Shown piece after piece: positions 53,852 to 64,000 of a stretch of DNA of 64,000 bases (position 1 is its first letter; each line of letters begins with the position of its first letter). Source of the DNA: Apiospora phragmitis (Eukaryota > Ascomycota > Sordariomycetes > Amphisphaeriales > Apiosporaceae); assembly GCA_038363925.1 (NCBI GenBank), contig JAQQWL010000003.1, positions 310,001-374,000 of the forward strand, given 5' to 3'. A program made the position numbers and the translations under genes. The notes below the pieces were generated by a model. It did no database searches. It saw only the letters and a list, made by a program, of their open reading frames with translations, and was not told the origin of the DNA.

Positions 53852-55595
53852 ATGGCGGGAAAAGCGTTTGCTGATAGCAGCGATGTGAGTATACCTACCT
53901 GGTGCTGCCCCTCATGTTGTATATCGCTTGGATGGTTGCGCTGATGTCACTCTTCTTCGGTATTTTTACTAGGCCTTCGAACGCACACTCAAGCAAGAGA
54001 CGGCTTCTGTCGACCGGAAGCTAGCAGCAGAACGAGCCGAAGCCTATGCAGAGACTCGCAACCTCGACATCGTACGTATTCATGGTCCTACATCCTCAGC
54101 CAGTCCGTCCTGCGCGCCATCCATTGGCTAAACCAGTCGCCGTCGTCGTCGTCGTTTGCAGCTCTCCCAAAACGGCACACTGCCCGTCACCTTCTCCTCC
54201 ATCGCCATCCACGGGGCCAAGAACACCCGCAAGTCCTTCCTCGACCCCCTCTTCCAGCCGCTAGTCGACAGCCGCCACAATGAACAGTACACCCTGGCCG
54301 AGATGCTGGCCCAGATCAGCGACGCCGTGGCCAAGATGCAGCGCTTCGACATCTTCCACGAGCAGATCCAGATACACCTCTCGCAGCCCTCGCGCGCGGA
54401 CGCCGCCTCGACCCCGACCGACTTCGACGTCGCCCTCGCCGTGCGCGAGAAGTCCCGCCTCTACCTCAAGACGGGCACCGACTTGGGCAACGCCGAGGGC
54501 TCCGCCTACGGCACCATGTTCTGGCGCAACGTCTTCGGCGGCGCCGAGACCCTCGCGCTCAACGCCTCGGCCGGCACCCGCACCCGCTCCGCCTACACGG
54601 CCGAGCTCAGCGCGCCCGTGCTGAGCAATCCCGACCTGCGCCTCAGCTTCGAGGGTCTGGCCAGCAGCACCCAGAAGCCCTGGGCCAGCCACGAGGAGGC
54701 GGTCAAGGGCGGTGGCGTCAAGCTCGACTGGCTGGATCCCGCCGGCGACAAGCACCAGTTTGGCTATAGCGGCGCCTGGCGACAGATCACGGGCCTGCAT
54801 GAGAAGGCTTCGGCTTCGGTGCGGACCGATGCAGGTGACTCGGTCAAGAGCTCCATACAGTACTTCTTCCAGAGAGATCGCAGGGACAACCCAATGCTCC
54901 CGCAAGCCGGCTACCTGCTCAAAGCTGCTACGGAGCTGGCGGGTTGGGGTTCGCTGGGAGGTGACGTTGGTTTCTCCAAGAGCGAGATGGAATTCTCGGG
55001 TGCTTTGCCAGTTCCCATTCCAGGTATCAGCAAGCCTTCCGGCGTGTCAATAGGGGCCGGCTTCAGGGCCGGCATGCTGTACCCGCTCCCGCTCAGCTAC
55101 GGCCTCAATGGCGCGAAGCCCAGTCGGCTGAACGACCGTTTTACTTTGGGCGGCCCCACCGACGTCCGAGGTTTCACCATGGGCGGACTTGGACCCCGGG
55201 ACGGCGCCGACGCCCTTGGAGGCGATGTGTTCGCCGCTGGCAGTGTCAACATGCTGCTTCCCCTTCCGCGGGCCGGCGCCGACAGCCCGTTCCGACTCCA
55301 GCTTTTCGCCAACGGCGGGCGCTCGGTAGCGCTGTCCAGCAAAGTGAAGGGAGGAAAGGAGGCGAAGGAGGGCAAGGAGAGCCGACCGATGACCAGCGGC
55401 GCTGTCTGGAACGGCATGACGGCGGCCACCCAGGAGCTCGCCAACGGCCTGCCGAGCCTTTCGGCTGGGTTTGGGCTTGTGTATGCGCACCCCGTCGCTC
55501 GGTTCGAGCTCAACTTCAGTTTACCGATGGTGGTGCGGAGGGGCGAGGAGTCGAGGAAGGGTCTTAGTGTGGGTGTTGGCATCAACTTCTTGTAA
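53852..55595 (+). CDS. SAM50: SAM50/TOB55 outer-membrane beta-barrel assembly protein
   Basis: The channel subunit of the mitochondrial sorting and assembly machinery (Omp85 family), which inserts beta-barrel proteins into the outer membrane. Three exons: 53852-53884 (11 codons), 53973-54071 and 54162-55595, giving 521 residues with no frame anomalies. The N-terminal region contains the single POTRA-like segment (PVTFSSIAIHGAKNTRKSFLDPLFQPL ... LAEMLAQISDAVAKMQRFDIFHEQIQIHL). The barrel follows, with the conserved loop-6 region FTLGGPTDVRGFTMGGLGPRDGADALGGDVF and the closing strand GLSVGVGINFL, a typical beta-signal. Tiny first exons are usual for conserved fungal genes. Confidence 0.93.
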
Positions 55596-56980
55596 AGTAG
55601 TACTACCAGAAACCCCCCTCGAAGCTCGACGGTCCTGCTTGACGAGGACATCTTTGTACATATCAAAAAGAAACTCCCAATTTTGTGCACCTGGACCGTA
55701 CTATGGAATGCTCTGTAATGCGGTGTAGGCTCTTTGCTAGCTTGGAGAGGGCTGATCATCAAAAGCCCAATCGTCGTCACACTCAGACTGTTGGTTTTGC
55801 CATCACTTCTCATTGGAAATTGACATTGGCTCATGCTGTAGTTGTGATGCTTGTGCTTAAGCATCAGCCACCTCTACTGGCGATCATACATGTTATAGGT
55901 AACGTAACATGCACTCATACAGGTTTAATGGATCGGGATTCAAAAAGGCCACTCATCGCTTCTGTTGCTGATCGTACCTCTGTCCTGGTAGTTTTACATA
56001 TCTTGCTGGCCCCTGGATGCACGATCTACCTTCCTCCGACCAATCAGCAAGAGCTAACCCTTTTTCTTTCATTCGAATAGAATTGCAGATGACAGGGCAG
56101 GGCTTACTTACATACACCCTCTTCTGTCTTTTTCTATGTAGAATTGATCCTCTTCCTAATTGCGTCCAGCTTCCCAGTAAGAAACGATCATTGCAATAAC
56201 TGTTCTGACATGGAAGGCTTTTATGGATATAATAACTTGAGTAACGCTAATAGGAGAACCACGCACCTACACGCTTACAAACATATATACTCTACATAGG
56301 GCTTGTACGTGGCCTACGTTGCCGTAGTTCATGTGCTACGTCTGTCCACGCCATACTTCAGGAGGCGCCTGGCGCGCGTGCAACTTGTCGATCAATAGAG
56401 GATTACACACGTACATGCATCATCTCCTCACACTCTATGCGACAAGCTCTGGCTCGTCGTGGGTGGTATATTTCTTCAACCAATAGGCTGGCCAGCCCAG
56501 GTTCAAAAAGTGAGACACCCTCTCAGCCAGCCTCAGTCTTGCAAGGGCACACACCACGGAACGGTCCGTCCCCACCGCCCTAAGCCAGAGTCAGTCGGCG
56601 ACGAATAACATGAAGTTATTCAACTTGAGAACGCCCCCTGAGTAAAGTACACAGAATAGTTCCTAGAAGCAGTAGCATAAGACCTCAAGAGGCAGTTGTT
56701 AATATCATTTTAGACTGTTTTTATTTGCTTATTATCCTTTTTTTTGCATCATTCTCATGCAATTCATCATGACACAAGTCTTGTCGTTCCCAGTTTAGAA
56801 GATCAACACCTAAAACGCCTTACAGTAACCAAAAAAACCCCATCATGAGATCATAGCTCAATCATCATAAGTCCAACGTCAGTACCAAGCCAACGCCTTG
56901 AAAAATCCAGGTCTTGGACTTCATCATCACCGCAGCAAGTCTATATCTCTCCTCTTTTCTTATTCTATATACGCTTCGCT
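55596..56980. other. Convergent 3' region
   Basis: 1.4 kb between the SAM50 and FMP42-type stops. AT-rich, no gene recognised. Confidence 0.5.
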
Positions 56981-59126
56981 TCATAGATTCATGAAGAAGA
57001 AGCAACCGAACGAACTCCTCACTCCCCTGCGAGGAGTAGCAGGCGTTCGCGAAGTAGGAATGCTTCCGTACTCAGCCGTCATCTCGCGAATGAGGGGCAG
57101 CCGCTGGTCCGGGAAACGCGACGGCTCCTCCTCGGGCACGACGAGCGAGGCCTCGTACTGCCGGCTGCGGATGAACACGAACGCTGTCAGCACGACGCCG
57201 ATCATGCTACCGAGCACGCCCATGAAGATGTTGACGGGGGTAGGGGTCGCCCCTCAGGGGCCCGTGGGTCAGCGCGTCGATGCCGCTCTGCGAGAAGTTG
57301 ACGACGCCCGACAGGCACGTCAGCATGCCGTAGATGCGGCCGAAGGTGGCGAACCCGAACACCTTGGTGGCGTAGTCGCTCACGGCCGAGTAGTAGAGCG
57401 GGCGGAACAGGACGAAGCAGATGACGGTCGCGTACCCGGCCCAGACGAAGGGCAGGCAGTTCAGGAAGCCGATGACGGCGATGTAAGCGCTCAACACCAG
57501 CAGCATGGTCGCGACGCTCATGTTGTTTAGCAGCAGCCCGATAAAGGGCGTCGCGGCGATGCCGCCGATCGGCAGCGCGATGTCGAAGAAGTGGTTGATC
57601 TCCTCGGCCACGACGTCGGAGCCCAGCATGTAGCGGTACTGCGAGCGGATGGTCGCAATAAAATAGTTCATGCGCAGCATCTGCAGGACCGTCAACAGCA
57701 GGATCAGCACGAACCAGGGCGTCAGCATCTGCCGGTGCGCCGGCAGGCCGTGCAGCACGCCCCAGATGCCGCTCGCGGCGTGGCGCTCCTCGACCTGCTG
57801 CGCGCGCTCCTCGCGCTCCTCGCGGTCGCCGAAGACCTGCTCGATGCGGTCGAGCTTGGCGCGGCGGCGGTCGGCGCGCAGGCTGCGGACGCGGTAGAGT
57901 TCGTTGTCGCTCATGTCCTCATCGGACTCGTGGACGTCGCGCATGGGGTCCTGGGCCTTCTCGAGCTTGTGCTCGAGCTGGGGCGCCGAGTGGTACGGGC
58001 CCGCGGGCATGAGGGTGTACTCGCCGACCAGAACTCCGAAGGGGACGACGAGGTACGCGAAGAAGAACTGCGAGGGTTCGAAGGCGCCGCCCGACGCCTC
58101 CCAGGCCAGCCGGTAGAACAAAAAGATGGCGGCCGAGGCGTCGAAGGCGCCCGTGATGATGGCGACGATGAGGCCCGAGTACTTGGGGAACGCGTTGGCG
58201 AGCTGGTAGCTCGGCACGAACAGGAAGGTGCCCCCGAGGGCGAGGAAGACGTTGCCGACGAGGTAGCCGTCAAACTCGGGGATCTTGAAGGCGTAGCCCA
58301 TCAGGACGCAGCCCACGGCCATGAAGACGGCCGAGGCCGTGTAGCAGCAGCGGCGGCCGTAGCGGTCCAGCACGGCGCCGGCCAGGAGCGACGACATGTT
58401 GCAGGTGATGGAGGCGGCGATGAAGAAGAGGTTCAGGCGCAGGTCCTGCTCGGGGCAGGGCACCTCGTCCTCGGCCGCCCCCTTGGTGGTGATTCCGCCG
58501 ACCTGCTCCTCCGTCGGGTAGCACAGCTCGCTGTAGACGCCCTCGGCGATCAGGATGGGCTTTAGCGAGGCGAAGCCGAAGACGACGCCCGAGGCGAAAC
58601 AACAGGCGACGATGGCGAAGGTGACTTGGGCTGTTGAGGCGCGCGCAAGAGTTCGTTAGCGATCATTTGATTTTCTCCTTTTTGGGAATGTCGAACCTGT
58701 CTTGTTCCATCATGGGTTTTGTGTGTGTATGTATTGCCATGATGACCCGACCTGACACTTGCTGCTTCGAGCGTGCGTGTTTTATACATCAATGCGACCT
58801 CTTGTATGCAGTGTAGGGATAGGGACTGGGACTGGGACTGGGACTGGGAGATGGGATTGGGACGGAGCGGTATTGTGAAACTTACCGATACGTCTGGCCG
58901 TCGAGATGTTGTAGGCGGCGACATGCGGGGTAGTAGGGTCCAGGGGCAGCAGGGCGGTAGTCTCCGGGGGCGCGAAAGCATCGAAGCTGCCGCGGCGCCA
59001 GGTGCCGCCTACCTTGCTCGCGCACTCCTCGAGGTCTTCATCTTCCACGGCAATCTGGGATTGGACGTCTAGGGGCTCCTCTCGGTCGACACCTTCGAGT
59101 ACTGTAAGGTGTTGGGCTAAAGACAT
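56981..59126 (-). CDS. FMP42: FMP42-type major facilitator transporter
   Basis: A 12-helix MFS transporter of the fungal FMP42 group, related to animal SLC43 amino-acid transporters. Exon 1 (59126-58886) encodes a hydrophilic N-terminus (MSLAQHLTVLEGVDREEP...). A 255-nt intron (58631-58885) carries a short (GGGACT)n tract. Exon 2 begins AQVTFAIVACCFASGVVFGFASLKPILIAEGVYSELC, a family signature, with the helix 2-3 motif AGAVLDRYGRRCCYTASAVFMAVG. The long central cytosolic loop is acidic/basic and helical. Frame breaks near GGGG 57243-57246 (plus strand); one base fewer joins LTHGPLRGD to PTPVNIFMGVLGSMIGVVLTAFV, the last helix, giving 629 residues. Substrate cannot be told. Confidence 0.82.
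57243..57246 (-). other. Apparent 1-nt insertion in FMP42-type CDS
   Basis: Without the shift the protein ends before its last membrane helix. One C fewer in the coding CCCC run restores that helix and the natural C-terminus. Confidence 0.7.
58822..58848. repeat. (GGGACT)n hexanucleotide repeat in intron
   Basis: Four-plus copies of GGGACT lie within the single intron of the FMP42-type gene, near its donor side. Confidence 0.85.
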
Positions 59127-62100
59127 GGAAAGTCTTCTTCTTATTGCTGCTTCTGTTGTTTGCTCGAGACCTGGTGCTTTTTGGTTGTTGCCTTCTTCTT
59201 CCTTCTTCTCAACTCAACTTTGTCCGTCTGTCGTTGAGGATCTGGGAGGTTCGCACGTAGCGTGGAAAACGGAGTCCCCGGGGTGGAATGGAAACGAGAA
59301 TAACACCTGATTGGAAGTTGGTTTCTCAATTGGGTAATTCTTGGGCTTCTTCCTCTTTGCTCGCTCTTTCGTCAAAACCCGAGGGCGGGGACGAGCGAAA
59401 GGGTTGGAATGTTAGACACTTCGAGAGAGAGTGTGTGAAGACTTTCTTTCAGGCAATGCAGCAAAAAGCCGACAACCTGCACTAACGAGAGTGAGGTGAA
59501 CAGGTGAATAGATATAACAATAAGTATGTACAGTCGAGCCGACAAGCGAAAAAAAGACAATGTAAGCGGCGTCTGTTTCGCTTCTTGTTATCTCTCTTCC
59601 TTGCTGTTGTGTTTTCCACGGAACACTGCACGATTCCTTGATTCCGACAGAGGATCGGGAGATCGAGATGAGGCAGGTGGCGTTGATGTTGTTGATGGTG
59701 AGCTGCCGTTAGTCTTTGCTGCTGATCTCTGTCTGTACCACCGAAAATACAGAGGCACGCACGCTTGCTTGCATATACAAGAATACAACAACAACAACAA
59801 CAACAACAACAACAGATACACAGATCGTCTCTCTTTCTCTCTCTCTCTCTCTTTTTGTCTTGCTTGATCACGGAATGTTTCCCAAGTCGTCGTCACGTAT
59901 ACTGAAGAAAAGAGAAGAGAGAGAGAAAGGTTGAACGAGGTGTAGGGCAAGTCCCATTATATAGATCGGTCAGAGTGCACGATACTTGGTACAGACTGAA
60001 GTATGTAGGCTGGGTCCAGGCGCAGTCTTTTTTTACTTTCTGCCTGTCCGTCGTCCCTGGTCGGTCAACCGCTGATACAGGACTGGTGGTGTACATACAG
60101 TATGTATGTCTGTTGATAGCACACCCATGCCCACCTCGGTTTGATCATGTTTGATTTGATTTGCGACGGAGATAAAGAGCGAAATGGGTTGGGTTAAGGA
60201 AAACGTGACGTAAGTCCGACTACAGTTAGCGCCGTCGGGTGTGCATACTGTCTCGCTATGTGTCAACCCGCGATGGGACGGACCATCACTGCTTGAGGGG
60301 CAGGTGTAGCAGGGAGTGATAGTCCCAGATAGCCCTGCTTACCGCGTGATGGTCTCGCAGCGGCCCCAGCTCGAGCCAGGTGCACCGAGATCGCAGAGTT
60401 TGCCGACGGTCTGGCCTGGGACTATCGTGTCTCCACCATGGGAGCTAATGCACGACAATGGTATGCAACGACTGAAGAAGAAGAAAGAGGAAGGATGAAC
60501 CAAACCAGCGCTTAAGACGACTAGACGACTGCAACAGTGCGCAGCGACTAGGTCTAGCTCTTCCCTCATCCAGCAAGTGACCGACAGAGCGACAATTACA
60601 GCCTGCCTACAGCGGCATGCACTGCACTGGCCGCCAAGCCAAGTCAATCACACGTCTAGTCATAGGTTAAGCCAGTAACAAAAGCAGCAGGCCAGCCGGC
60701 ACTTCACCCCGACCTCAGGCGCTGCAGGTGCTGCAGGTGTTTGGTCTCTTCGCTGCTTCGGCCTCATCTCCGGCCCGGAAGCCTCGTCGTCTCGTGTTGG
60801 GTAGTCTCGCTGCTAGGGCCTACTCGCTGCTCAAGAAACACACCGTGTCAGCTCCTCCCACCTATTCCGAATTCCAGACATTGGGGGCCACGAGATTCCA
60901 GGGTTATTACATATGTCCTACAGGATGTCTTTCCGTTTCAAGAAGACTAAAAAAGTAGTTCCGGAGTATTGAACCTCGAGACAGGCAGGACAAGTGTTGC
61001 CATTCGCAGTCAGATGTTGCAATTCCCGGGATGTGTTAGTGAGAGAAAAAGGCGTTAGTGAGGTAGCAGCAGGCTAGCCGGCCGAGCTAAGCTGTGAGTA
61101 ATCTCCAGGGGCTGGTCCCCCAATCCAGTGAATCCAATCCACTGCCCTGCACAGTCCAGTCCACTCACCGCCGCACTTCATCCTCATCGATATCCATCCG
61201 CCCTCATTCTTCTCCTCCAGTTCTTCTTGCTTAACCTGTTGACCTACCAGAGTCCTGTGCACTCTTCCCCGAGCCTAGCCTAGCCTATGCTCCGAGGGCC
61301 TCGTTCGACGCAGGTGGTCTAGCAGGAAGGAATGCGGCTCAATGCAAGAAGCCAAGAGCCACCTGACACACACAAAACATGTCGATTTTTGGACGCCGCC
61401 TTTAAACCTCCCAAGCTTACTCTACCTGCACTGTACCCGCAAGCACTATCCCGGGTCCAGTCAAGAAATCTCCCAAGCAAGCAAGTAAAGACGACTCTTT
61501 TTAATAAAGGATAGGGAGGGTATTGGACCCCTAACCTACCAGGCCCGGCGGCCGGAAGATGATGGAAATTGTCATATCATGCTTCCCTAGTATCACACTC
61601 GCACGTTCGCTCGCCCGTAACTCGCCTCGCCTCGCCTCGCTGCACACACATGCATATGCACATTTCCTCCCTCGCACTACCTATGCGGGCGGCGGCGTGT
61701 GGCTTATTGTGCAAGCATGGCCTTCCCTTCCCTTCACCTTTACGAAACATGATGATGATCCTACGATAGATAGGCAAGAAAGAAAGCAGCGAGATATCTC
61801 GAGTTTCTGTTCTGATCGGGACAGCCGAGTCCCGAAGGAAAGAAAAAAAGTAAACATGGAGGAGCATCCATGTCCGGAATAGGTCGTTGGGTGTTTCTGT
61901 CGGTCGGTTGTCGGTTGTCGGGACTGACGGTTTCGCTTAGCCTCCTCTCTCTTGACCTTCCAAGTTGCACTGACTGGCTGACGTTAGTGTAGTGGGGGTT
62001 CGACTTGCGGGACCGCCGCTACCACCACCACTACCATCACAGTGAAGGACTACTGTGCTGCTAGCTTCTTCGTATATTTTCAGTATTGGATATACTATTA

Positions 62101-63526
62101 CGCCATTTATTTCCATCTGGTGGAGGCGATGTCCAAACCCACTGACCTCTTTTCTTGTTTTCCTGTCACAAGCTGGGAGATGATAGAGTAATCTCAACGG
62201 ACCGGCACCTGGGAAAAAATCCCTCACACACACAGACACAGATCGCCCGTCAAACATCATCATCATGGACGGACGGACGGATAATGTCTGCATCGAGCCA
62301 GCCAGCCAGCAAGCAAACACAACCGACCTGCAGCGTGCGGTGTCGCAACGGGGCGTTCCTTCTTCTACCCCCTCGTGCAGTAGCAGATAGGGGAGTGCAT
62401 GATTTGGGGTAACATTGGGTTCTGTTCCAGACCGCCCGCCAAAATCGCTACCGCCGAGGTGGGATTTCAAATAAACCAACTAGCGTTGGCTCTCCTTCTG
62501 TCTTTCTGCACTTCCCTCCTCCTCCTCCTCCTCCTTCCAACAACCGCCGAGCCGACAGAAAATCAGTATACCCAACATGAATAAGATGATCAGTCACCTG
62601 CAACCAGAGAACGCTTGCGCATAAAGAGGGCAACATCATGTGTTTCCTGCGTGTCTCTCTCCGGCAAGGCAACTTTGGACGATGATCAAAGGCTCTAGAT
62701 GATTCGCAGCACTACTCCGACCCGAACCAGCGAAACAAATCTGATGCCAATTATTCCGACCCACTCATGCGCATGCATTTTCGGGCTTTGCCTGGGAGGG
62801 ACTGTCTATCCACCCTCCGGCACCGAAAGAGTCTACTGAGTCCAGAGCACCTGCAGAATATAAGCAGCGACGATCACTGCCAATGCCGAAACTACTATGA
62901 ACGGTCACGTTGGCCTCCTTGCATTGAATAGAAAGAGTAACCTACTTGGTAAGGAGCGTCAAACTACACGCAGCGGCATCGTATAGTATATCAACTCCGT
63001 ACTTAACTCGTGTACTATGCAACCCACAGAGCACACTAAGGTGTTTGTTACCAGCAACATCCACATGGACTCAACACACAAAGCGTAGAACTCGAAAAAG
63101 CGAGGCAATGTTTTGCTCGATTGAAATGCTATACAGATGCTGTATCTACGTATATGAGTATATTAGCTTTTGCTTTCCGAACACGCGCGTATGGCAGAGA
63201 GAAAATAAAAAGTGAGTGAGTGTGTCGAAGTGAAGAAGAGTGTGTGTAGTGTGTAGTGTGCGCAACCGAAGGAAAAACGTTCGGCGTTGGGTTGGTTGCC
63301 AAGCCTGAACAGCAAAATCCGACTAACCCCGCCACGCTGCTGCTACCAACCAAGGTCTCGGTGTAAGTGAAAGCACTAAAGCAAGCGGAAGTTTGAACGA
63401 AGAACCACATCCACCACCACCCTGAATAAAACCCCGAAACCACCATGGTGGGATTTTGCTATTGAGTGGATGTATGCGAGAAAGAGAAAGCCCCATCACA
63501 GAGATTGGTGATGATCATGACCACGC
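59127..63526. other. 4.4-kb gene-free intergenic region
   Basis: The longest stretch without a supportable gene. It holds the FMP42-type promoter (left) and the 3' side of the ENA-type gene (right). (CAA)n lies at 59785-59814, CT-rich repeats at 59829-59853 and an AC-rich stretch near 62225-62236. No RNA or protein family was recognised. Confidence 0.5.
59785..59814. repeat. (CAA)10 microsatellite
   Basis: About ten CAA units followed closely by a CT-rich tract, in the leader region of the FMP42-type gene. Confidence 0.9.
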
Positions 63527-64000
63527 TCAAGGCTCCCCGTCCGCCTCCGGCGTCGCATACACCGTAACCCCCACCCCGAACCGCCGCTTCCCCGCCTTCC
63601 ACCCCTCGACCAACCCCAGATAGACCACCACGCAAGCCGCCACGACCCCCCACTCCCGCCCGATGGCCTCGTGCTTGAAGACCAGCCGGTTGACCACGGG
63701 CAAGTACACTACGGGAAAGGTGATGACGAACCCGGCCACGACGGCCCCGAACAGGAACCGGTTGCGGTAGACCGTCCGGAATACCGCCGTAACACCGTGG
63801 TTTCCGTAAATCTCCGGATTCATCGCGAACAGCGAGCGCGTGAAATGCTTCACCTCCCACGCCGTCGCCAACAACAAAAAGCTGAGCGTCGCAAACGTCG
63901 TCGCCCGCGCCCGGTACACGACGTCGCACCCGGCGCTCCAGTCCGAGTTGCACTGCTGCCCCAGCGCCGCCGGGCCCGGAACCCCGCTGAGCCCGTACGC
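63527..64000 (-). CDS. ENA1: ENA-type P-type cation ATPase, C-terminus only
   Basis: The C-terminal 157 residues of a fungal Na+/K+-exporting P-type ATPase (type IID, ENA), which expels Na+ (or K+) across the plasma membrane at high salt or pH. The gene enters from the right edge and reads minus-strand to a stop at 63527. Seen here are the luminal Cys-rich stretch (LGQQCNSDWSAGCDVVYRARATTFATLSFLLLATAWEV), the extracellular loop LFAMNPEIYGNHGVTAVFRTVYRNRFLFG, and the last membrane helices VVAGFVITFPVVYLPVVNRLVF and EWGVVAACVVVYLGLVEGWKAGKRRF, with a short polar tail. The phosphorylation and ATP-binding domains lie outside the window. Confidence 0.85.
   Translation of the reverse strand, partial: AYGLSGVPGPAALGQQCNSDWSAGCDVVYRARATTFATLSFLLLATAWEVKHFTRSLFAMNPEIYGNHGVTAVFRTVYRNRFLFGAVVAGFVITFPVVYLPVVNRLVFKHEAIGREWGVVAACVVVYLGLVEGWKAGKRRFGVGVTVYATPEADGEP

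Noticed and set aside
57591..58565. 324-codon plus-strand frame
   Set aside because: Antisense of the FMP42-type transporter; composition is typical of a GC-rich reverse frame.

Overview
This window is fungal nuclear DNA from a filamentous ascomycete, most likely a Sordariomycete near the Sordariales. The evidence is short GT..AG introns (about 55-330 nt) with CTAAC-type branch points, GC-rich third codon positions, and the gene set: SIP5, a TMEM135-type membrane protein, a b5-fused cytochrome b5 reductase, an AA8 cytochrome, a GH30 beta-1,6-glucanase, an FMP42-type transporter and an ENA-type ATPase. Nothing prokaryotic is present: no operons, ribosome binding sites or CRISPR.

Layout. 0-4 kb is gene-poor, with a decayed UstYa/DUF3328 relic and a small cysteine-rich secreted protein. 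4.5-18.3 kb carries TMEM135-like (+), SIP5 (-), an unusual P450 (-) and a cytochrome b5/b5-reductase fusion (+). 18.9-25.6 kb has an AA8 cytochrome (-), an ARA2-like aldo/keto reductase (+) and ARP6 (-). 26-30 kb is accessory: a divergent ankyrin-repeat gene and HeLo-type pseudokinase gene enclosed by two roughly 190-bp direct repeats. 31-42.7 kb holds an F-box/Cys-cluster protein (-), a UFD1-fold zinc-finger/AZUL protein (+), a tiny metallothionein-like gene with two introns (-), an intron-containing tRNA-Pro (+) and an unknown nuclear-type protein (-). 42.7-46.3 kb is gene-poor. 46.3-64 kb has the GH30 glucanase (+), a BTB-like protein (-), UBC6 (-), SAM50 (+), an FMP42-type transporter (-), a 4.4-kb gene-free stretch and the C-terminus of an ENA-type P-type ATPase (-) running off the right edge.

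Genes are individually transcribed and no biosynthetic cluster is evident. Shared themes are protein turnover (SIP5, F-box, UFD1/AZUL, UBC6), heme/flavin redox (P450, b5 reductase, AA8) and cation or metal handling (metallothionein, ENA). The most notable accessory unit is the repeat-bounded ankyrin/HeLo-pseudokinase pair.

Caution for users: nine genes that otherwise read as normal members of their families each contain one or two single-base frame breaks, nearly all in homopolymer runs. The pattern looks like consensus sequencing error rather than biology. Sites are given in the entries.
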